In this document: positions 9,701-11,651 of the stretch, piece after piece
How positions within the stretch are numbered: position 1 is the stretch's first letter
Layout of the letters: each line of letters opens with the position of its first letter
Source: an uncultured Rubrobacteraceae bacterium
GTDB lineage: Bacteria > Actinomycetota > Rubrobacteria > Rubrobacterales > Rubrobacteraceae
Assembly: GCA_902806105.1 (NCBI GenBank)
Contig: CADCVI010000081.1
Span: 422 to 12,072, forward strand
DNA: 11,651 nt
Direction of reading: 5' to 3'
The notes under the pieces: generated by a model
Told to the model about the DNA's origin: nothing
What the model saw: only the letters and a program-made list of their open reading frames with translations
Database searches by the model: none
Made by a program: the position numbers and the translations under genes

Positions 9701-9943
9701 CCCGGCCTCCCCGAGCGCGTGCAACGCCCGCTGGCGCTCCCCCACCCGCGCGACGGGCGGCGCGAAAACGTCACCGTAAGGGATGCCGCGGGAAGGGAGG
9801 TGCACGACCGGCTCGTCCGTGTACGCACGCGCGTCGCTCGCGTAACGCTCGGCCGCATCCTCGCTCCCGGCCAGGAGCAGCACGGGACGCCCGGCCGTCG
9901 CGGCAAGGTAGGCGCGGATGCGCCGGGGGGCCTGCAAATCCAT
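6782..9943 (-). CDS. mfd: Transcription-repair coupling factor Mfd
   Basis: An ATP-driven DNA translocase that pushes stalled RNA polymerase off damaged DNA and recruits UvrA. From the chosen ATG it has 1053 residues, close to the usual length. The N-terminal third is UvrB-like (RGIPYGDVF; NGEFAVRGGIVDVFPS). Residues about 395-460 are the CarD-like RNA polymerase interaction domain (GDLVVHSAQGIGRFEGL, DYMQVDYRGGDTLYVP). The helicase core has Walker A GDVGFGKTE (547-555), DEEQ (648-651), TATPIPRTMQMGL (674-686), TTIVESGLD and the arginine-finger motif QLRGRIGRS (817-825). A TRCF domain follows (about 910-1010). The frame stays open to a GTG at 10012, but those 23 codons have AT-rich third positions unlike the rest and no SD, so I place the start at 9943; it has only a weak GAG upstream. 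GTG at 9964 with a distant GGAGG is another option. Confidence 0.95.
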   Translation of the reverse strand: MDLQAPRRIRAYLAATAGRPVLLLAGSEDAAERYASDARAYTDEPVVHLPSRGIPYGDVFAPPVARVGERQRALHALGEAGIVVAGPTAFAEKTPLYEPLTLAEGTEIELDRCLSRLVELGYERVDRVSRNGEFAVRGGIVDVFPSTRRSPVRVEWWGDEVESVRAVSLATQRVVRELAGASIFAAREGDLAALAAASDEDYGEEARLGVRLPGLDRLLLDLSPVSPGDLLPEGMEVWSEETGEGLPEDADVVEELYDWERPSPDTRFVSTADDEEGAAAEVVSAPPVVAHSTTLRESSRRMEALVEDGLRVFVACGSVGEAKRTAYAFGEVGRTMRDAERVDASLPPGMYAVPGEVAESFSYPDGGVAVVRRDALLGRRKTKTARTKSSSVSSFADLKAGDLVVHSAQGIGRFEGLVSRTVLGATRDYMQVDYRGGDTLYVPYEQMELLHKYVGGEGTRLDKLGGGTWAAVTDKVRKRVKALAGELLRVQAARASAKGFAFPEDSEWERELEESFAYQETPDQAAAIAAVKADMQAARPMDRLVCGDVGFGKTEVAVRAAFKAALAGKQVIVLAPTTILVQQHAKTFKERLGRFAVRVESLSRFSSAAERKATLKALAAGEVDIVIGTHALLGAEVRPKDLGLVVVDEEQRFGVKHKERLKEFKASVDLLTLTATPIPRTMQMGLASLRDISVIETAPTGRRSILTHVGPEEDGLVKRAIEKEIGRGGQVFFVHNRVDTLDEVAEKLASLVPGASFVTAHGQMSERHLEDSMRRFLDREADALVTTTIVESGLDVATANTLIVDRADMMGLSQLYQLRGRIGRSAAQAYAYLFAPVGATPESQKRLEALMDFTELGSGFAIAMRDLEIRGAGNLLGAEQSGQIAAVGFEMYLRLLEEAVALAKGQPIEGDEPHPVIVELGLDAYLPVDYVRDEIERVDLYRRASGVRTTAELEDLAEELTERFGEPPEPALNLLGLSRVKLLARGMGATSVNFRSGTLNVTGVTAGPSAPAFVRKATGGTVGGREGRVTLRDSSLPPLELAEEVLKALKQAA

Positions 9944-10069
9944 AGAAGTAACTCGATTCTGCACCCGAAGAGTGTAACCTCCACGCCCGTTTTTAAACGT
10001 GAGTCTTTCCACTAGACTTGTAGGTCTTGTATACTTTGCGACAATGTAAACGGGGAAAGGAATGGGTAC
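9944..10069. promoter_or_regulatory. Divergent promoter region between mfd and the CHRD-like gene
   Basis: This AT-richer stretch separates two divergent genes. On the plus strand TATACT (10030-10035) is a good -10 box about 35 bases before the ATG at 10070, with a weak TTTCCA 18 bases further upstream. On the minus strand the same spot reads TATACA (10028-10033), so the two promoters may overlap. The minus-strand assignment is the weaker of the two. Confidence 0.45.
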
Positions 10070-10639
10070 ATGAGAAGAAAGACCTTGTTCGGGGTTATGC
10101 TGGCGATGGCGCTGTTATCGGCGGCGATGCTCGGCAGCGCGTTGGCGCAGACGAGCACGGAAACCTTGCAGCTCACGCCGAGCCGGGACTCCGGGGTCAG
10201 CGGTACGGCGACGCTCACGGACACGGGTGCCGGGGTGGAGGTGCAGCTCGACGTTCAGGGTATCCCTTCGGCGGAGGGCACCGAGCACATCGCGCACATC
10301 CACGAGGGCGCGACGTGCGCGGACGATCGGGCAGGCATGGGCGCCCCGGTCGAGTTCCCGCTCAACTCGGTCTTCAACGAGGGCGGCTCGGGCTTCAGCA
10401 CCACCACGATCGAAGATACGCTGGCCGAGCTCTCCGGCGACGTGCCCCACTACGTGAACGTCCACGCCGAGATGACCGAGGGTACGCCCCCCGGCGTCGC
10501 TTGCGCCGACATAGTCGCGGCCACCATGCCCGCCACCGGCGGTATCGTCTCGCCCTTGACGATGCTCGTCCTCGGCGGCGCGGCCCTCGTCGTGTTCGCT
10601 ACGGCGGCCGGCGGCGTCCTCGTGAGGCGGCGCGCCTAG
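10070..10639 (+). CDS. Secreted CHRD-like surface protein with sortase-type C-terminus
   Basis: A predicted exported protein of 189 residues. Residues 1-26 are a signal peptide (MRRK, hydrophobic core, SALA cleavage site). The mature part is a small beta-rich domain resembling CHRD/SodC-like proteins: TATLTDTGAGVEVQLDVQG (46-64), a histidine cluster HIAHIHEG (73-80) and PHYVNVHAEM (126-135). C83 and C145 could form a disulfide. The C-terminus carries MPATGG (153-158), then a hydrophobic span and the tail RRRA, the layout of an LPXTG-type cell-wall sorting signal with Met in place of Leu. The function is not known; the histidines suggest metal binding by analogy only. The ATG has AAAGG nine bases upstream, and a nearer upstream ATG hits a stop at once. 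Codon 16 is TTA, rare here. It is divergent from mfd and ended by a hairpin. Confidence 0.8.
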   Translation: MRRKTLFGVMLAMALLSAAMLGSALAQTSTETLQLTPSRDSGVSGTATLTDTGAGVEVQLDVQGIPSAEGTEHIAHIHEGATCADDRAGMGAPVEFPLNSVFNEGGSGFSTTTIEDTLAELSGDVPHYVNVHAEMTEGTPPGVACADIVAATMPATGGIVSPLTMLVLGGAALVVFATAAGGVLVRRRA

Positions 10640-10675
10640 CGGAAAAGGGTTTCCGGGCCCTCGGGCACGGTTTCG

Positions 10676-10699
10676 GGGGCGGGGCTTCGGCCTCGCCCC
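10676..10699 (+). terminator. Terminator hairpin with UUCG loop after the CHRD-like gene
   Basis: Arms GGGGCGGGGC and GCCTCGCCCC pair over ten positions with one G-U, closed by a TTCG tetraloop, and are followed by TCTCTC. It lies 36 bases after the stop. The pyrimidine tail is weaker than a true T-run, as is common in high-GC genomes. Confidence 0.65.
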
Positions 10700-10771
10700 T
10701 CTCTCGTCCTCCGGGGCCTGCATCTTCTGGAAGAATGGAACGGCTCTTGTATTCGTGTGGGAGGATAAACC

Positions 10772-11182
10772 GTGTCGCTTCTCGATAATCTGAACGGGCG
10801 TGGAGACGGCAAGCTGCCGGGTCTGATCGGCCTTGAGGTCCTGGAAGCTGGAGAGGGTTTTCTGAAGAGCCGCCTGGAGCTCCGCGACGAACTCCTCGCC
10901 CCGAACGGCTACCTGCACGCGGCGACGATCGTGGCCCTCGCCGACACGTCCGCGGGCTACGGCTGCTTCGTGAACCTCCCCGAAGGCGCCGAGGGCTTCA
11001 CCACCGTAGAGCTCAAGAGCAACTTCCTGGGGACCAAGCGCGAGGGGGCCATAGCGTGCGAGGCGAACCTCGTCCACGGCGGGCGGGCAACGCAGGTGTG
11101 GGACGCGACCGTCACCGATGAGGGTTCCGGCAAGAAGCTCGCGCTGTTCCGCTGCACCCAGATGATCCTGTACCCCCGCTAG
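10772..11182 (+). CDS. PaaI-family hotdog-fold thioesterase
   Basis: A predicted acyl-CoA thioesterase of 136 residues, the normal single-domain length for the PaaI group, which hydrolyses phenylacetyl-CoA-like or other aryl/acyl-CoA esters as multimers. The active-site region is APNGYLHAATIVALADTSAGYG (43-64), with N45, H49 and the acidic D58. The usual HGG is HAA here. TTVELKSNFLGT (77-88) is the typical second motif. The GTG start at 10772 is supported by GGGAGGA seven bases upstream. It follows the CHRD-like gene on the same strand but beyond a terminator, so it probably has its own promoter; I see no convincing -35/-10 pair. The substrate cannot be read from the sequence, and there is no paa cluster nearby. 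Its stop lies 12 bases from the convergent transporter gene. Confidence 0.88.
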   Translation: MSLLDNLNGRGDGKLPGLIGLEVLEAGEGFLKSRLELRDELLAPNGYLHAATIVALADTSAGYGCFVNLPEGAEGFTTVELKSNFLGTKREGAIACEANLVHGGRATQVWDATVTDEGSGKKLALFRCTQMILYPR

Positions 11183-11194
11183 GACCGCATAAGT

Positions 11195-11651
11195 TCATCC
11201 CTTCGCGCGGCCGACCCCCGTAACGAGCGCGACGGCGAGCAGCACGATCCCGAGCCCAAGCGCCGTCCCGGCCCCGAAGGGCTCATCGAGCAGCAAGACC
11301 CCGAACAGCACCCCGAACCCGGGCGCGAGGAACGTGACGGTAAAGGTGCTGGTTGGCCCGACCCTGGCGATAAGAGCGAAGAACAGCAGATACGCGAAAG
11401 CCGTGCACAGCAGGGCGAGCGCCACCGCGGAGAGGGCGACGGTAGTGGAGGGTTGATCCCCCGGCAGCGTCGCCGCCGCCAGGGGCAGCAGTAGCGCCGA
11501 CGCGCCCGCCTGCTGGCCGAACGCCATGGTTAGGGGGCGGACCCCGGAGAACGTCAGCTTGATGTAGTTGCCACCCAGGGCATAGCAGAGGGAACCGAGG
11601 AGCATCGCCCCGACCGCCGTCAGGACGGCGCCGTTCACGGGCAACGGGTCG
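11195..11651 (-). CDS. EamA/DMT-family transporter, N-terminal part outside the window
   Basis: The C-terminal half of a drug/metabolite-type inner-membrane transporter. The frame enters from the right edge with no start in context (a TTG at 11644 is internal), so this is a partial gene. About 150 residues form five hydrophobic spans, with the EamA hallmarks AMLLGSLCYALGGNYIK, an AYLLFFALIARVGPTSTFTVT-like stretch in pieces, and FLAPGFGVLFGVLLLDEPFGAGTALG split over the last two spans. The full protein would have two such repeats (about 290-300 residues). Substrates in this family range from amino acids to metabolites and cannot be inferred here. It converges tail to tail with the thioesterase gene. 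Confidence 0.88.
   Translation of the reverse strand, partial: DPLPVNGAVLTAVGAMLLGSLCYALGGNYIKLTFSGVRPLTMAFGQQAGASALLLPLAAATLPGDQPSTTVALSAVALALLCTAFAYLLFFALIARVGPTSTFTVTFLAPGFGVLFGVLLLDEPFGAGTALGLGIVLLAVALVTGVGRAKG

Noticed and set aside
10641..10654. Small palindrome GGAAA-AGGG-TTTCC just after the CHRD-like stop
   Set aside because: The stem is only five bases and the stronger UUCG hairpin lies a few bases on.

Overview
The window looks like a chromosomal segment from a high-GC actinobacterium, most likely Rubrobacter or a close relative. The evidence is the very high third-position GC, GTG/TTG starts, a PAS-GAF sensor of the style common in Rubrobacter, and the actinobacterial neighbourhood mfd - foldase/lipoprotein - eno - ftsB-like - DUF501. 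The genus call is an inference from memory of these families, not from a search.

Layout. At the left edge (1-760, minus) is the N-terminal part of a PAS-GAF sensory protein that runs off the window. Bases 761-1617 hold no confident gene, only a small hydrophobic reading frame with coding-like base use that may be a mini-protein or a gene remnant. A tRNA gene follows (1676-1748, minus). It has a UAA (leucine) anticodon but a short class I variable loop and its own extended -10 promoter. Bases 1775-5286 (minus) form a compact block transcribed in the order enolase, pyruvate kinase, FtsB/DivIC-like division protein, DUF501 protein, with gaps of 3 and 9 bases and a 4-base overlap. Upstream of it, on the same strand, are a parvulin-type foldase lipoprotein (5433-6608) and the transcription-repair coupling factor Mfd (6782-9943), each apparently ended by a hairpin. 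Divergent from mfd, on the plus strand, are a secreted CHRD-like surface protein with a sortase-type C-terminus (10070-10639) and a PaaI-type hotdog thioesterase (10772-11182). Converging on these from the right edge is the C-terminal half of an EamA/DMT transporter.

How it fits together. Enolase and pyruvate kinase catalyse the last two steps of glycolysis and appear co-transcribed with a divisome protein, so central carbon flux and septum assembly share a transcript. Mfd, the foldase and the eno block appear to be separate transcription units separated by hairpins, with promoter candidates just downstream of each hairpin. The plus-strand genes at the right are independent of this block. I see no mobile element, CRISPR array, phage gene, toxin-antitoxin pair or defence system. 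Most of the window is ordinary core genome. The items most worth a second look are the unusual tRNA, the lone TTA codon in the surface-protein gene, the palindrome overlapping the foldase promoter, and the coding-like relic at 1148-1408.
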